NCBI RefSeq assembly: GCF_003339685.1
Contig: NZ_QPKI01000004.1
Coordinates: 1 to 36,263 of the forward strand
DNA from: Halomonas sp. DQ26W
GTDB lineage: Bacteria; Pseudomonadota; Gammaproteobacteria; Pseudomonadales; Halomonadaceae
Direction: 5' to 3'
Length of the DNA: 36,263 nucleotides
Below, in pieces: positions 16,238 to 24,918 of this stretch (positions within the stretch are counted from its first letter, which is position 1; each line of letters begins with the position of its first letter). The notes under the pieces are model-generated. The model searched no databases, was not told the origin of the DNA, and saw only the letters and a list, made by a program, of their open reading frames with translations. The position numbers were made by a program, and so were the translations under genes.

Positions 16238-17578
16238 CTAGCCACCACCGGGTGTGCCACGTCGTCTCTCGACGAGAGCCGGCGAAGGTTTCAGGGACTC
16301 GGCGTCGTAGACTTTCCAGTTTCCCAGAACCACCTGAGCGGGGGGATAATCCTGGCTGGGCACCGGTGTGCCGATGGCCTGGGCCTGGATGATCTGGTGG
16401 GTCTCGGCGTCGATGTAGGAGACGTAGCCTTCCGGATCCTTGGGCAGCTGGATTTCCAGGCCTTCAAGCGTCTCAATCATGGCCTCGGTGTCGGTCACGT
16501 CGCCGGCCAGGGTGATGGCCTTGGCAACGGTGAGGATGCCGGCCCAGGCCCCCTGGGCCGAATAGTTGGGGTAGCGGCCGGAGCGTTCGTGGAACCGCTC
16601 CACGAACTGGCGGTTCAGCTCCGTCGGGGGCCAGTTGACGTGGTGGCGAGCGGAGAGAATCAGGCCTTCTGGCGGTGTGTCGCCGAGGGCAACCAGGGTC
16701 TCGTAGTCGCCGCCGGTATCGAAGTTGGCCACCCGCATCTGGCTGAACAGGCGGGTCGTGCGGGCCTGGTCGATGAAGGCGGTGAAATCCCCGCCCCACA
16801 GCGCGACCACCAGCACGTCCGGCGGCGCCTCGAGCAGCGACTGGATATACAGGGAGTAATCCGGCTCGTAGAGTTTCGGCCAGTAGCTGCCGGTGACCTG
16901 GTAGTCGACGTCGTAGAGGTCGAAGGCCTCCTGCAGGTCGCGCCAGGCGACTCGACCATATTCGTAGTCGGGGCCGAGGAAGGCGACCTTGCTCCAGCCT
17001 TCCTGTTGCTGGAGTTCCTGCAGGTATTTCGCACCGGCGGCCTGGGAGTGCCAGGTGTCGCTGGAGACCCTGAAGTAGTAGCGATGACCCTCCTCCAGCG
17101 CCGCGCGCGAGGAGGCATGGTCGGTACCGATAAGGATGGTTCTGCGCTGTCTTGCCAGTCGGCTGACGGCCATGCCGACACCGGAGCTGACCATGCCGCA
17201 GAGAATGTTGGCGTTATCCTGCTCGATGAAGTCTTCGGCCATGCGCACGGCGAAGGAAGCCTTGGAGCGGGAATCATCGACGATCACGCGCAGGCGGGGC
17301 GCCGCGGGATCGGTGGCCAGCTCATCGAGGGCCATGCGAATCGCGACAATACTGTCCCGCCCATAGCTGGCTGAGCGCCCGGTCATCGGATACAGGCAGG
17401 CGACGGTGGCGTCAGCCTCTGCGGCGTCCGCACCCATTTCCACCCGGCCTACCGAGGTTGTCTCGTAGAGGGCCTCTGTGCCATGCGCGGCCGGCAGGCC
17501 GTATATGGCAAGGGTCAGGGTGGTGGCGAAAACGCGAGAGCCCTGTGCGGGGCGCAGGCGGGTCATCAGTCCCGGCAA
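16238..17578 (-). CDS. HAAT-type periplasmic substrate-binding protein 2
   Basis: The first gene of the operon encodes a second binding protein of 446 residues, distinct from the downstream one. A signal-peptide-like stretch (FATTLTLAIYGLPAAHG) lies near residues 17-33. VACLYPMTGRSASYGRDSIVAIRMALDEL opens the first lobe, and GMVSSGVGMAVSRLARQRRTILIGTDHA and VLVVALWGGDFTAF follow. The start is a TTG: AGGAGG lies five bases before TTG 17578, whereas ATG 17566 is too far from it. Two binding proteins sharing one permease/ATPase set suggest either two ligands or a sensing role for one of them. The gene lies about 64 bases downstream of a predicted sigma-54 transcription start. Confidence 0.85.
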   Translation of the reverse strand: MPGLMTRLRPAQGSRVFATTLTLAIYGLPAAHGTEALYETTSVGRVEMGADAAEADATVACLYPMTGRSASYGRDSIVAIRMALDELATDPAAPRLRVIVDDSRSKASFAVRMAEDFIEQDNANILCGMVSSGVGMAVSRLARQRRTILIGTDHASSRAALEEGHRYYFRVSSDTWHSQAAGAKYLQELQQQEGWSKVAFLGPDYEYGRVAWRDLQEAFDLYDVDYQVTGSYWPKLYEPDYSLYIQSLLEAPPDVLVVALWGGDFTAFIDQARTTRLFSQMRVANFDTGGDYETLVALGDTPPEGLILSARHHVNWPPTELNRQFVERFHERSGRYPNYSAQGAWAGILTVAKAITLAGDVTDTEAMIETLEGLEIQLPKDPEGYVSYIDAETHQIIQAQAIGTPVPSQDYPPAQVVLGNWKVYDAESLKPSPALVERRRGTPGGG

Positions 17579-17652
17579 GATTGCCTCCTGGACCGGTTGA
17601 GTCCGGCGTGTGGTCGCTGATTGTTGTTATAAACCTGCTGGTCTATAACATA

Positions 17653-17668
17653 GGCAAGAAGCGTGCCA
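17653..17668 (-). promoter_or_regulatory. Sigma-54 (RpoN) promoter of the HAAT/alcohol dehydrogenase operon
   Basis: Read on the minus strand the site is TGGCACG-CTTC-TTGCC. It matches the sigma-54 consensus TGGCACG-N4-TTGCW, with the -24 GG and -12 GC elements correctly spaced. Transcription would begin near 17642, leaving a leader of about 64 bases before the TTG start of binding protein 2. A sigma-54-dependent response regulator is encoded just upstream, the expected activator. Confidence 0.88.
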
Positions 17669-17720
17669 TGCCCAGATAGCCCCATGTCCGGGCTCTCTGG
17701 GTCAAAGCGGTACGAACGGT

Positions 17721-17735
17721 GAGCGGATAACGCTC
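17721..17735. promoter_or_regulatory. Upstream activator palindrome 1
   Basis: The sequence GAGCGGATAACGCTC is an imperfect dyad centred at 17728, about 86 bases upstream of the predicted sigma-54 transcription start. It matches the second palindrome at 13 of 15 positions. Its location and repetition fit an enhancer site for an NtrC-type activator. Confidence 0.72.
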
Positions 17736-17751
17736 ATCGGCGCGAGAAAGG

Positions 17752-17766
17752 GAGCGGTTACCGCTC
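17752..17766. promoter_or_regulatory. Upstream activator palindrome 2
   Basis: The sequence GAGCGGTTACCGCTC is a perfect dyad centred at 17759, about 117 bases upstream of the predicted start. The 31-bp distance to palindrome 1 is three helical turns, so two activator dimers would lie on the same DNA face. Its last bases touch the tandem repeat array. Confidence 0.74.
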
Positions 17767-17842
17767 GGCAAGGCGCTTCCGCTAGGCGAGGGTCTTCGGC
17801 TAGTCGAGAGCCTTCGGTCAGTCGATAGCCTTCAGCTAGGCC
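17763..17842 (-). repeat. Degenerate 18-bp tandem repeat after the response regulator gene
   Basis: Units begin at 17763, 17781, 17799 and 17817, with a partial unit at 17835. The clearest are GCTAGGCGAGGGTCTTCG, GCTAGTCGAGAGCCTTCG and GTCAGTCGATAGCCTTCA; the first unit (17763) matches the second at 13 of 18. Read on the minus strand in the frame of the regulator gene, each of four successive units starts with a stop codon (TAG, TGA, TAG, TAG), the first being the gene's own stop. The array may have grown by duplicating the 3' end of the gene. No function is evident. Confidence 0.7.
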
Positions 17843-19182
17843 AGCCCCAGGCGCTGCAAACGGCGCTTGAAGGCATGGCGCGATAGTCCCAGCTGCTCGG
17901 CGGCCTGACCCTTGTGGCCACGGGTCTTGTCGAGCGCATCGAGTACCAGTTGCCGTTCGGTATTTTGTAGACGTTCGCCCAGAGAAGGATCTTCAGCTTG
18001 ATCGCTCGCTGCCGGGCCTTGATGGAACTCGGTGGGTAGCTGGCCGGGGCGAATCCGCTGACCGGGATACAGAATGGTCAGGCGCTCTACGAGGTTGCGC
18101 AGCTCCCGCACATTACCCGGCCAGTTATAGGCGATCAGCAAGTCGAGCGTCTCCTCGGGCACGGTAATGGGCCGGCAACCTTCCTCCCTGGACTGGGCGT
18201 CGATGAAGACATTCAGCAATTCTTCGATATCCGCGCCTCGTTCGCGTAGCGGGGGGATGGAGAGTTCAATGACATTGAGGCGAAAGAACAAATCTTCCCG
18301 AAAATGCCCGTTGCGGACCTCGGCTTCCAGTGAGCGGTTGGTCGCAGCAATGACACGGGCATCAGCGGTATAGCTGGCAGAACCGCCCACCGGTCGATAG
18401 TCGCCGTTCTCGAGGAAATGCAGGAACTTGGCCTGGAGCGAAAGGGGCAATTCGCCGATCTCGTCCAGAAACAGCGTGCCACCATGGGCCAGTGCCACCA
18501 GGCCAGATCGCTTCTGATGCGCGCCGGTGTAGGCCCCCTTCTCTGCACCGAACAGCTCCGCCTCGATCAATTGTTCCGGCAGGGCGGCACAGTTGATCTC
18601 CACAAAGGCGTTGTCGCTGCGCGGGCTCTGGTCATGGATGGCCCTGGCCACCACGGCCTTGCCGGTGCCGGACTCGCCCTGCAGCAGTATGCGGCCGGCA
18701 CTGCTGCCGGCAATACGCTGGATGGTCTGCCAGAGCTGCTCCATGGCATCGCTGCTGCCCACCAGCCCCGACGAGGAGGCGCCCCGGCTACGGTGGTAGG
18801 CCAGCTCGTCACGCATCTGAGTGCGCTCGGTAATGGCGTCGACGAGATGCAGCAGCTCGTCCAGGGCAAAGGGCTTGGTGAGATAGTCGGTCGCGCCGGC
18901 CTTGACTGCCTGGACGGCGGCTCTAGTGTCGCCATGGGCCGAAACCATCACCACCGGTAGTGCCGGGTAAAGGCGGGCGGCGGTATCAAGTACCTCCATG
19001 CCGCTCATCTTCGGCAGTCGCAGATCCAGCAGCATCAACCCTGGCTGGGTCTCCGCCAGAGCGATCAGGGCCGCTTCGCCGGAATGGGCGCTGCGGGTAG
19101 TGAACCCAGCTTCTTCCAGAGCGAAAGTCAGCGAACGGACGAAGCTCTTTTCATCATCGACGATCAGGATATCTGTGTGCAT
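17836..19182 (-). CDS. NtrC-family sigma-54-dependent response regulator
   Basis: The 448-residue protein has the three classic parts. The receiver has its phospho-acceptor Asp53 in LLDLRLPKMSG and Lys103 in TKPF. The AAA+ domain has Walker A GESGTGKA (169-176), the sigma-54 contact loop GAYTGA (216-221), Walker B TLFLDEIGE (236-244) and the arginine-finger region FREDLFFRLNVIE. The C-terminal Fis-type helix-turn-helix (about 410-448) includes GQAAEQLGLSRHAFKRRL. Phosphorylated hexamers would activate RpoN polymerase at enhancer-dependent promoters. It lies 39 bases after the sensor kinase gene and is followed by two palindromes and a sigma-54 promoter, so the adjacent transporter operon is its likely target. 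Confidence 0.93.
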   Translation of the reverse strand: MHTDILIVDDEKSFVRSLTFALEEAGFTTRSAHSGEAALIALAETQPGLMLLDLRLPKMSGMEVLDTAARLYPALPVVMVSAHGDTRAAVQAVKAGATDYLTKPFALDELLHLVDAITERTQMRDELAYHRSRGASSSGLVGSSDAMEQLWQTIQRIAGSSAGRILLQGESGTGKAVVARAIHDQSPRSDNAFVEINCAALPEQLIEAELFGAEKGAYTGAHQKRSGLVALAHGGTLFLDEIGELPLSLQAKFLHFLENGDYRPVGGSASYTADARVIAATNRSLEAEVRNGHFREDLFFRLNVIELSIPPLRERGADIEELLNVFIDAQSREEGCRPITVPEETLDLLIAYNWPGNVRELRNLVERLTILYPGQRIRPGQLPTEFHQGPAASDQAEDPSLGERLQNTERQLVLDALDKTRGHKGQAAEQLGLSRHAFKRRLQRLGLA

Positions 19183-19221
19183 GGCGTTGTTCTGCTAGTT
19201 GCTCTTGTTGTTGTAGCGGTG

Positions 19222-20943
19222 CTACGAATCCTGCTGTGCTGAATCCTGGAGTGCTATGGCTTCCACCGGTGCCTGGGGAAGTTTCATGGATACAGTTGTG
19301 CCTTTTCCCGGTGTGCTATGGATCTCCAGCTTGCCACCATTCAGTTCTATCAGTTGGCGGGTAATGCTCAAGCCAAGCCCTGTGCCTTCCTGACGGGTGG
19401 TGAAGAACGGCTCCATCACCTGGGCCAGTATTGGCTGATCCATGCCGCAGCCATCGTCGATGATCTCTATCGTCAAGCTGTCACCGCTGGAAAAAGCCTT
19501 CAGTTGCACATGGCAGCCTGGTTCACAGGCCTGGATGGCATTGGCGACCAGGTTGACCAGGCACTGGATCACCTGGTCCGGGCTGACATAGACGGCGAGG
19601 AACGGTTCACTACTGACCTTGACGGTAACGCCCCGCCTGTCGGCAAGGCCGGAGGTCAAGATGGAAGCGTGCCTGAATACCTGGCCGACCGCCACGGCCT
19701 GTGGCTCACCGGCGACAGGTCGGCCGTAATCCAGCAGGTCGCCGACGACTCGATTGAGGCGATCGATCTCCTCCTCCACGGAAATCAGCAGATTGCGCCG
19801 CCGGCTCTCCAATTCACCTTTTTCCAGGGCCTGTACTGTCAGTTTGATCGTTGCCAGTGGATTGCGCACTTCATGGGCCACGCCGGTGGCGAATTCACCC
19901 AGAACTGCCATCTTCTCTGCCTGTATGGTTCGCTCGATCATCTCCTGCAATCGGTCGGCCATGGCGTTGAATGCATGGGCGACCACATCGATTTCGTCCT
20001 TGTCGTTTTTGGGGGTCAGCAGGCGGAAGTGCAGGTTGCCGGAGGCAAAGGCTTCAGCCCCTGCAACCAGTCGGCTCACCCGTCGGCGCAGGCTTCTGGC
20101 CAGCGCCCAGAATAGGGCGACGATGCCGAGTGCCATCACGCCGGCAAGCGCATACAGGCCGAACTGTGCGTTGCGAAGCGGGCTGAGAATGTCTCCGGCG
20201 GAAACCAGATAGTCAATGCGCCAGCCGGGCAGCACTTCCGGGCCGGTTCGCAGCCCCTCCGGCTCGTTGCTCTGGAGGTTTCCCGTTGGGTCCAGCAGAT
20301 CGCCGGCGGGGGTTCTCAGGAAAGGCCGAAGTACGCCAGCCAGGCTTTCGGTACGCATCAGCTCGGTCAGAGAAGCCAGGCGTACATGAAGCGCTACCGC
20401 ACCGACGGTGCTCTGGCCGGCGATATCTCTCAGCGGCTGACGGATGAGCAGCCAGCCGGGGCCGGAGCCCGAGGTCAGGCTCGGGCCGATGATTTCGCTG
20501 GTGCCCAAATAAACGGACGGCAGATCAAGGGTTGACCAGTTATTGCGTCCCCAGTAGGGCTGTCCGGATGCCGCCTGGCCGGGGATGACCTCGGACAGTC
20601 TGTCGCTGGCGTCGAAGAAGAGGATGCCATAGAGGTCGGGTGCGTCGGCTTCCACGCGTACGAGCTCCTGAAGGCCTTCTGGCACAGCATCGCTGTAGAG
20701 CAGGTAGAGCGGCATGGAGGGGTGGGTCGAAAGGGTCTCGAGTTGATAGATCCGATTCTCGATGAAGTTGGTCAGACGGTTGGCCGTGCCTGCTATCTGT
20801 GCTTCCAACCGCTCACCGGCCAGGCGCTCCGTGACCGAATCTGCGACTGTCGCATAGAGCGCGCTCAGCACCGCCACCGAGCCGATCATCAGCGTCAGCG
20901 ACAGAAACGAATAGCGACCAACCAGACTGAGCCGGGGCTTCAT
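19222..20943 (-). CDS. Membrane sensor histidine kinase (dCACHE-like sensor, HAMP, HisKA, HATPase)
   Basis: The 573-residue inner-membrane kinase would sense a periplasmic ligand and phosphorylate the neighbouring NtrC-type regulator. A first helix at about 12-32 is followed by a roughly 230-residue extracytoplasmic domain of dCACHE character (LYGILFFDASDRLSEV, WGRNNWS, VYLGTSEIIGPSL). A second helix lies at about 262-284, then a HAMP segment, then the HisKA helix with GVAHEVRNPLATI (His357). The ATPase domain shows NLVANAIQA, DDGCGM and FFTTRQEGTGLGLSI. dCACHE sensors often bind amino acids, carboxylates or amines, which fits control of a HAAT importer; the ligand is not known. The weak ribosome site AAGGACATAC precedes the ATG. 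Confidence 0.92.
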   Translation of the reverse strand: MKPRLSLVGRYSFLSLTLMIGSVAVLSALYATVADSVTERLAGERLEAQIAGTANRLTNFIENRIYQLETLSTHPSMPLYLLYSDAVPEGLQELVRVEADAPDLYGILFFDASDRLSEVIPGQAASGQPYWGRNNWSTLDLPSVYLGTSEIIGPSLTSGSGPGWLLIRQPLRDIAGQSTVGAVALHVRLASLTELMRTESLAGVLRPFLRTPAGDLLDPTGNLQSNEPEGLRTGPEVLPGWRIDYLVSAGDILSPLRNAQFGLYALAGVMALGIVALFWALARSLRRRVSRLVAGAEAFASGNLHFRLLTPKNDKDEIDVVAHAFNAMADRLQEMIERTIQAEKMAVLGEFATGVAHEVRNPLATIKLTVQALEKGELESRRRNLLISVEEEIDRLNRVVGDLLDYGRPVAGEPQAVAVGQVFRHASILTSGLADRRGVTVKVSSEPFLAVYVSPDQVIQCLVNLVANAIQACEPGCHVQLKAFSSGDSLTIEIIDDGCGMDQPILAQVMEPFFTTRQEGTGLGLSITRQLIELNGGKLEIHSTPGKGTTVSMKLPQAPVEAIALQDSAQQDS

Positions 20944-21124
20944 GTATGTCCTTTTTTATAGTAAGTCGTGCTTTTCCCAATGTTTTACACGAAAGAGGCC
21001 TCATTCATGAAGCGCTATGTCCCGGTGTTTACTTTCCCAAGCCACAAGGTCGCCAGTCCGGCAGTAGGGATGGTGCTGATAGAGCGAGCTTGGAAAGAGG
21101 CCTGCAAATGGCGTTAGAGAGAGC

Positions 21125-21832
21125 CTAAGCCCCGAAAGGCAGCACCGTGGCGTATACGGCGAAGTAGTGACAGGTACTGCCGCCTAGCACGAACACGTGC
21201 CAGATGGCGTGATTGTAGGGAATCGCACGGATGGCGAAAAAGATCACGCCGAGGGTGTAGGTGATGCCGCCGGCAGCCAGCAGGGCGATGCCACTGGTAG
21301 ACAAGCTGGCCGACATCTCGCCGCTGGCGAAGACGATCAGCCAGCCCATGATCAGGTAAATCGCCACCCGCAGTACGGCGAAGCGGTGAGGCCAGGCGAG
21401 TTTGAAGGCAATGCCGGCCAGCGCCAGGCCCCAGACGATGGCGAACAGCGTCCAGCCCGTGGGGCCGCGCATATTGACCAGCAGGAAGGGCGTATAGGTG
21501 CCGGCGATCAGCAGGTAGATGGCACAGTGATCTAGTTGCTGGAACATCTGCTTGAGCCGAGGATGCCTGACGCCGTGATAGAGGGTCGAGGCGGTATAGA
21601 GCAGTACCAGGGTGATCCCGTACAGGCTGACGCCAACGATCTTCCAGGGGTCGACGTGGGCGGCCACGCTGGCTAGAACGATCAACAGGACCGCACCGGC
21701 CAGGCTCAGCACCGCGCCGATGCCGTGGCTGATGCTGTTAATCAGCTCTTCGATGGCGCTGTGGCGATGCTTTCCCAGTGGCACGGAGAAGGGCATCGTT
21801 CGCGGCATGGAGGAAGGCGCGGGTTGCGGCAT
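21125..21832 (-). CDS. trhA: Hemolysin III / TrhA family membrane protein
   Basis: This 235-residue integral membrane protein of the HlyIII (PAQR-like) family begins its core with EELINSISHGIGAVLSLAGAVLL. It has seven predicted helices. Family metal-site residues are visible in STLYHGVRHP, the aspartate/histidine of LDHCAIYLLIAGTYTPF and the final NHAIWHVFVLGGSTCHYFAV. In E. coli the relative TrhA affects membrane energetics; the classical haemolysin name is historical. The first 20 residues are polar and Met-rich, so a later start is possible. It is followed by a 181-base gap with the sensor kinase promoter and no other feature I can see. Confidence 0.88.
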   Translation of the reverse strand: MPQPAPSSMPRTMPFSVPLGKHRHSAIEELINSISHGIGAVLSLAGAVLLIVLASVAAHVDPWKIVGVSLYGITLVLLYTASTLYHGVRHPRLKQMFQQLDHCAIYLLIAGTYTPFLLVNMRGPTGWTLFAIVWGLALAGIAFKLAWPHRFAVLRVAIYLIMGWLIVFASGEMSASLSTSGIALLAAGGITYTLGVIFFAIRAIPYNHAIWHVFVLGGSTCHYFAVYATVLPFGA

Positions 21833-21869
21833 GTGCTAGTCTCTGTCGGTGCCCGATGCCGCCTGCGGC

Positions 21870-22505
21870 TCAGGGCTTGCGTTCGATATCCACATCGCTG
21901 GCCTGGGTGAAGTCGCCCAATGCCATCATGTGGCCAAGCTTGCCGGCCTTCGTTGAAAGATAGTGTTCGTTATGAGGATTGAGACCAGTGGTAAGGGGTA
22001 CTCGTTCCGTGATGGTGACACCGGCCTTGGTCAGGGCATCGACCTTGCGCGGGTTGTTGGTCATCAGCCGCAGGCCCTGGATGCCCAGATGGTCGAGCAT
22101 CGGCACGCAGATATCGTAGCGGCGCATGTCGGCACCAAAGCCCAGCTGTTCGTTGGCCTCGACAGTATCGGCACCCTGGTCCTGCAGGCGGTAGGCGCGA
22201 ATCTTGTTGAGCAGGCCGATGCCGCGCCCCTCCTGGCGCAGGTAGAAGAGCACGCCGCGTCCCTCGTCGGCGATGCGCTTGAGTGCTTCCTGTAGCTGGT
22301 AGCCGCAGTCGCAGCGCATCGAGAACAGGGCGTCCCCGGTCAGGCATTCGGAGTGAACCCGGCCCAGCACAGGCTTGCCATCGGCCACGTTACCCAGCGT
22401 CAAGGCGATGTGATCCTTGCCGGTGGCGTCGTCCTCGAAGCCGTGCATGGTGAAGGTGGCCCAGGGTGTGGGTAGCCGGGAGGCGGCGATGAATCGAATC
22501 GTCAC
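21870..22505 (-). CDS. ribA: GTP cyclohydrolase II
   Basis: RibA converts GTP to 2,5-diamino-6-ribosylamino-4-pyrimidinone 5'-phosphate, formate and pyrophosphate, the first step of riboflavin synthesis. The 211 residues hold the zinc cysteines Cys54, Cys65 and Cys67 ([18 protein letters not shown]), the catalytic block [18 protein letters not shown] and [12 protein letters not shown]. There is no DHBP synthase fusion. The start is GTG with GAGG a few bases upstream. It is divergent from hemE across 185 bases and convergent with nothing; trhA lies 37 bases downstream on the same strand. Confidence 0.96.
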   Translation of the reverse strand: MTIRFIAASRLPTPWATFTMHGFEDDATGKDHIALTLGNVADGKPVLGRVHSECLTGDALFSMRCDCGYQLQEALKRIADEGRGVLFYLRQEGRGIGLLNKIRAYRLQDQGADTVEANEQLGFGADMRRYDICVPMLDHLGIQGLRLMTNNPRKVDALTKAGVTITERVPLTTGLNPHNEHYLSTKAGKLGHMMALGDFTQASDVDIERKP

Positions 22506-22690
22506 GGGGTACCTCGGTGAAAGACCACGGCGATGCCGGAAGTGAATCCAGCATTCTAGCAGGAACGCCGCCGGGGCTCACGATTGTGCCGCTCGCCGAA
22601 TCGCGTTCACTCTTTACCTTGGCCTCGGTCAAGCCTTGCGTAAAATCATGCGCTACAATAGCCCGACATTTCCTGTGGATGACTGCCTGC

Positions 22691-23773
22691 ATGGAACTCA
22701 AGAATGATCGTTTTCTGCGCGCCCTGGCGCGCCAGCCGGTGGATCGCACGCCGGTTTGGATGATGCGCCAGGCCGGCCGCTACCTGCCGGAATATCGCGC
22801 TACGCGCGCTGTGGCCGGTGACTTCATGGACCTGTGTCGCAACCAGGACCTGGCATGTGAGGTGACGCTGCAGCCGCTGGAGCGCTATCCGCTGGATGCC
22901 GCCATCCTGTTTTCGGATATCCTCACCATCCCCGATGCCATGGGACTGGGGCTCTACTTCGAGACCGGCGAGGGGCCGAAATTCCGCAAGCCGGTACGCA
23001 CTGCGGCCGACGTGCAAGCACTGAAAATGCCGGATGCCGAGCGCGATCTGGACTACGTGATGCGGGCCGTTTCGACCATCCGCCGCGAGTTGAACGGTCG
23101 CGTGCCGCTGATCGGCTTCTCCGGCAGCCCCTGGACGCTGGCCACTTACATGGTCGAGGGCAGCTCGAGCAAGGACTTCCGCCATGTGAAGACCATGCTC
23201 TACGACAACCCCGACGCCATGCATCAGCTTCTCGATACCCTGGCGCACTCGGTCACCGACTATCTGAACGCCCAGATTCGTGCCGGTGCCCAGGCGGTGC
23301 AGATCTTCGATACCTGGGGTGGCGTGCTCTCCACGCCGGCCTACCTGGAGTTCTCGCTGCGATATATGGAGCAGATCGTCGCTGGCCTGATCCGCGAGCA
23401 CGAGGGCCGGCGCGTGCCGGTGATCCTGTTCACCAAGAACGGTGGCCAGTGGCTCGAGGACATTGCCCTTGCCGGGCCTGATGCCCTGGGTGTCGACTGG
23501 ACCACGGAGCTTTCCGACGCCCGCGCCCGGGTCGGCCACAAGGTGGCGCTGCAAGGCAACCTGGACCCCAACGTGCTGTTCGCCCGCCCGGCAGCGATTC
23601 GCGCCGAGGTTGGGCGGATCCTCGACAGCTACGGCGCGGGCCCGGGGCATATCTTCAACCTGGGCCACGGTATCAGCCAGTTCACCGATCCGGACAATGT
23701 CACTGCTTTCATGGAGGCTCTGAACGACCTGAGTCCGCAGTATCACCGCACCATCCAGTGCCAGAATGCTTGA
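22691..23773 (+). CDS. hemE: Uroporphyrinogen decarboxylase
   Basis: HemE decarboxylates the four acetates of uroporphyrinogen III to give coproporphyrinogen III in heme synthesis. The 360 residues begin [36 protein letters not shown], the standard N-terminus with the catalytic-site arginines, and include [14 protein letters not shown] with the key aspartate, [19 protein letters not shown] and FNLGHGI. The frame is open 58 codons upstream, but the family N-terminus fixes ATG 22691. It overlaps the downstream VanZ-like gene by eight bases. It is an ordinary housekeeping gene and is not evidence for a d1-heme pathway here. Confidence 0.97.
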   Translation: MELKNDRFLRALARQPVDRTPVWMMRQAGRYLPEYRATRAVAGDFMDLCRNQDLACEVTLQPLERYPLDAAILFSDILTIPDAMGLGLYFETGEGPKFRKPVRTAADVQALKMPDAERDLDYVMRAVSTIRRELNGRVPLIGFSGSPWTLATYMVEGSSSKDFRHVKTMLYDNPDAMHQLLDTLAHSVTDYLNAQIRAGAQAVQIFDTWGGVLSTPAYLEFSLRYMEQIVAGLIREHEGRRVPVILFTKNGGQWLEDIALAGPDALGVDWTTELSDARARVGHKVALQGNLDPNVLFARPAAIRAEVGRILDSYGAGPGHIFNLGHGISQFTDPDNVTAFMEALNDLSPQYHRTIQCQNA

Positions 23774-24146
23774 CAGAAGCACGCTGCAAACCTGGCATGA
23801 CCGGCACCGCCTGTGGGCGGTGCTGGCTATTCTGGCGGCTGTGGTCATCGCCGTCGGCAGCCTGACCCCGGGTAGCGAGATGCCCTCCAACCTGCCCTGG
23901 GACAAGTTCAACCATTTTGTCGGCTACGGCGGTCTGGCGGGGCTGGTGGCACTGGCCGGTATACGTCTTCCCTGGGCCTTTGCCACGGTGGTGCTCTACG
24001 GCATCTTTATTGAATACCTGCAGATACCGGTACCCGGCCGCAGCGGTGGGGACTGGTGGGATATCCTGGCCAACACCCTCGGTGCAGCTACCGCCGTAGT
24101 GCTGCTGCATGGCCTGCGTAGGTGGGTGTTAAAGGTTCTGACCTAG
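23766..24146 (+). CDS. VanZ-like family membrane protein
   Basis: This 126-residue membrane protein has three or four hydrophobic helices. It carries family-type motifs [29 protein letters not shown] and [25 protein letters not shown]. VanZ was named from a teicoplanin-resistance operon, but most chromosomal members have no proven role. The ATG lies inside the end of hemE, which implies translational coupling. A strong hairpin follows. Confidence 0.85.
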   Translation: MLDRSTLQTWHDRHRLWAVLAILAAVVIAVGSLTPGSEMPSNLPWDKFNHFVGYGGLAGLVALAGIRLPWAFATVVLYGIFIEYLQIPVPGRSGGDWWDILANTLGAATAVVLLHGLRRWVLKVLT

Positions 24147-24167
24147 GCTTGCAGCACTGACACACAG

Positions 24168-24206
24168 CGACGCCCCGCCACCGCAAGGTGGTGGGGCGTC
24201 GTCGTT
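24168..24206 (+). terminator. Terminator after hemE-vanZ
   Basis: A 15-bp stem (24168-24182 with 24187-24201, one G-U pair, loop GCAA) is followed by TCGTTT. The short T-run is modest, but the stem is very stable. It lies between convergent genes, so it may block transcription in both directions. Confidence 0.75.
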
Positions 24207-24217
24207 TCAGGTGCGGG

Positions 24218-24790
24218 TTAACGCAGCTCGGCGCGCTCGATGATCACCGGCTCGGTGGGAACGTCCTGAAACGGCCCACGGCTGGTGGTGGGCAGCGCAC
24301 GAATGGCGTCTACCACGTCCATGCCGTCGACTACCTGGCCAAAAACCGCATAGCCCCAGGCCTGAGCGGAGTGGGTATCCCGGTGATCGAGAAAGGCGTT
24401 GTCGGCCACATTGATGAAGAACTGGGCGGTGGCCGAATGCGGGGCACCGGTACGCGCCATGGCCAGGGTGCCGCGCTCATTCTTCAGGCCGTTGTCGGCC
24501 TCGTTGGTTATCGGATCCCGGGTTGACTTCTGGCGAAAGTCCTCGTCGAAGCCGCCGCCCTGGATCATGAAGCCGTCAATCACACGATGAAAGACGGTGC
24601 CGTCGTAGTGGCCGTCCTGCAGGTAGGTCAGGAAATTGTTGACGCTTTCGGGTGCCTCTTCCTGGAATAGCTCAATGGCGATTTCGCCGTGGTTGGTATG
24701 CAGGATGACATCGGCGTCGGTCGCATCGGCCTGGGCGGCCAGCGGAAGGGTGCCGGCGACAAGAAGGGTCAACAGAGTTCGTTTCAGCAC
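24218..24790 (-). CDS. ppiA: Periplasmic cyclophilin-type peptidyl-prolyl isomerase
   Basis: The 190-residue protein has a Sec signal peptide (MLKRTLLTLLVAGTLPLAAQA, cleavage near residue 21), followed by the compact bacterial cyclophilin domain. Catalytic-site blocks are FHRVIDGFMIQGGGF, with the conserved arginine, GTLAMARTGAPHSATAQFFINV and YAVFGQVVDGMDVV. It would assist proline isomerisation during folding of exported proteins. The start is GTG with CAGGAG six bases upstream. It is convergent with the vanZ-like gene. Confidence 0.93.
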   Translation of the reverse strand: MLKRTLLTLLVAGTLPLAAQADATDADVILHTNHGEIAIELFQEEAPESVNNFLTYLQDGHYDGTVFHRVIDGFMIQGGGFDEDFRQKSTRDPITNEADNGLKNERGTLAMARTGAPHSATAQFFINVADNAFLDHRDTHSAQAWGYAVFGQVVDGMDVVDAIRALPTTSRGPFQDVPTEPVIIERAELR

Positions 24791-24904
24791 GGGGGACTCC
24801 TGTTTGCAGCACGAATGGATGTTGTGAGTGTGCCTAGCTTACGCCCCGATGTCAGGCTTTCGATGCGTGAGGCCGTGGCGCGACATCCCGCCACGGTGGA
24901 TTGT

Positions 24905-24918
24905 TTGACGTGGGTCAC
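24905..24918. promoter_or_regulatory. FNR/Dnr-type box upstream of ccmF (one mismatch)
   Basis: TTGACGTGGGTCAC has the FNR-family layout TTGAC/T-N4-G/ATCAA with one mismatch at the last base. It lies about 198 bases before the ccmF ATG, in the 319-base gap between ppiA and ccmF, which otherwise shows only the ppiA start region and the ccmF ribosome site. The Dnr-like gene at the end of this operon would make it an autoregulatory site. The call is tentative because of the mismatch and the distance. Confidence 0.45.

Noticed and set aside
14780..17374. 864-residue open frame on the plus strand
   Set aside because: It runs antisense through both binding-protein genes, which have clear signal peptides and family motifs. 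The frame is a by-product of G+C-rich codon use and has no recognisable domain.
22691..23773. hemE as part of a d1-heme pathway for nirS
   Set aside because: It is a standard uroporphyrinogen decarboxylase, sits with a VanZ-like gene and is divergent from ribA, with no nir biosynthetic partner.
22646..23911. 421-residue open frame on the minus strand
   Set aside because: It is antisense to hemE and shows no motif.
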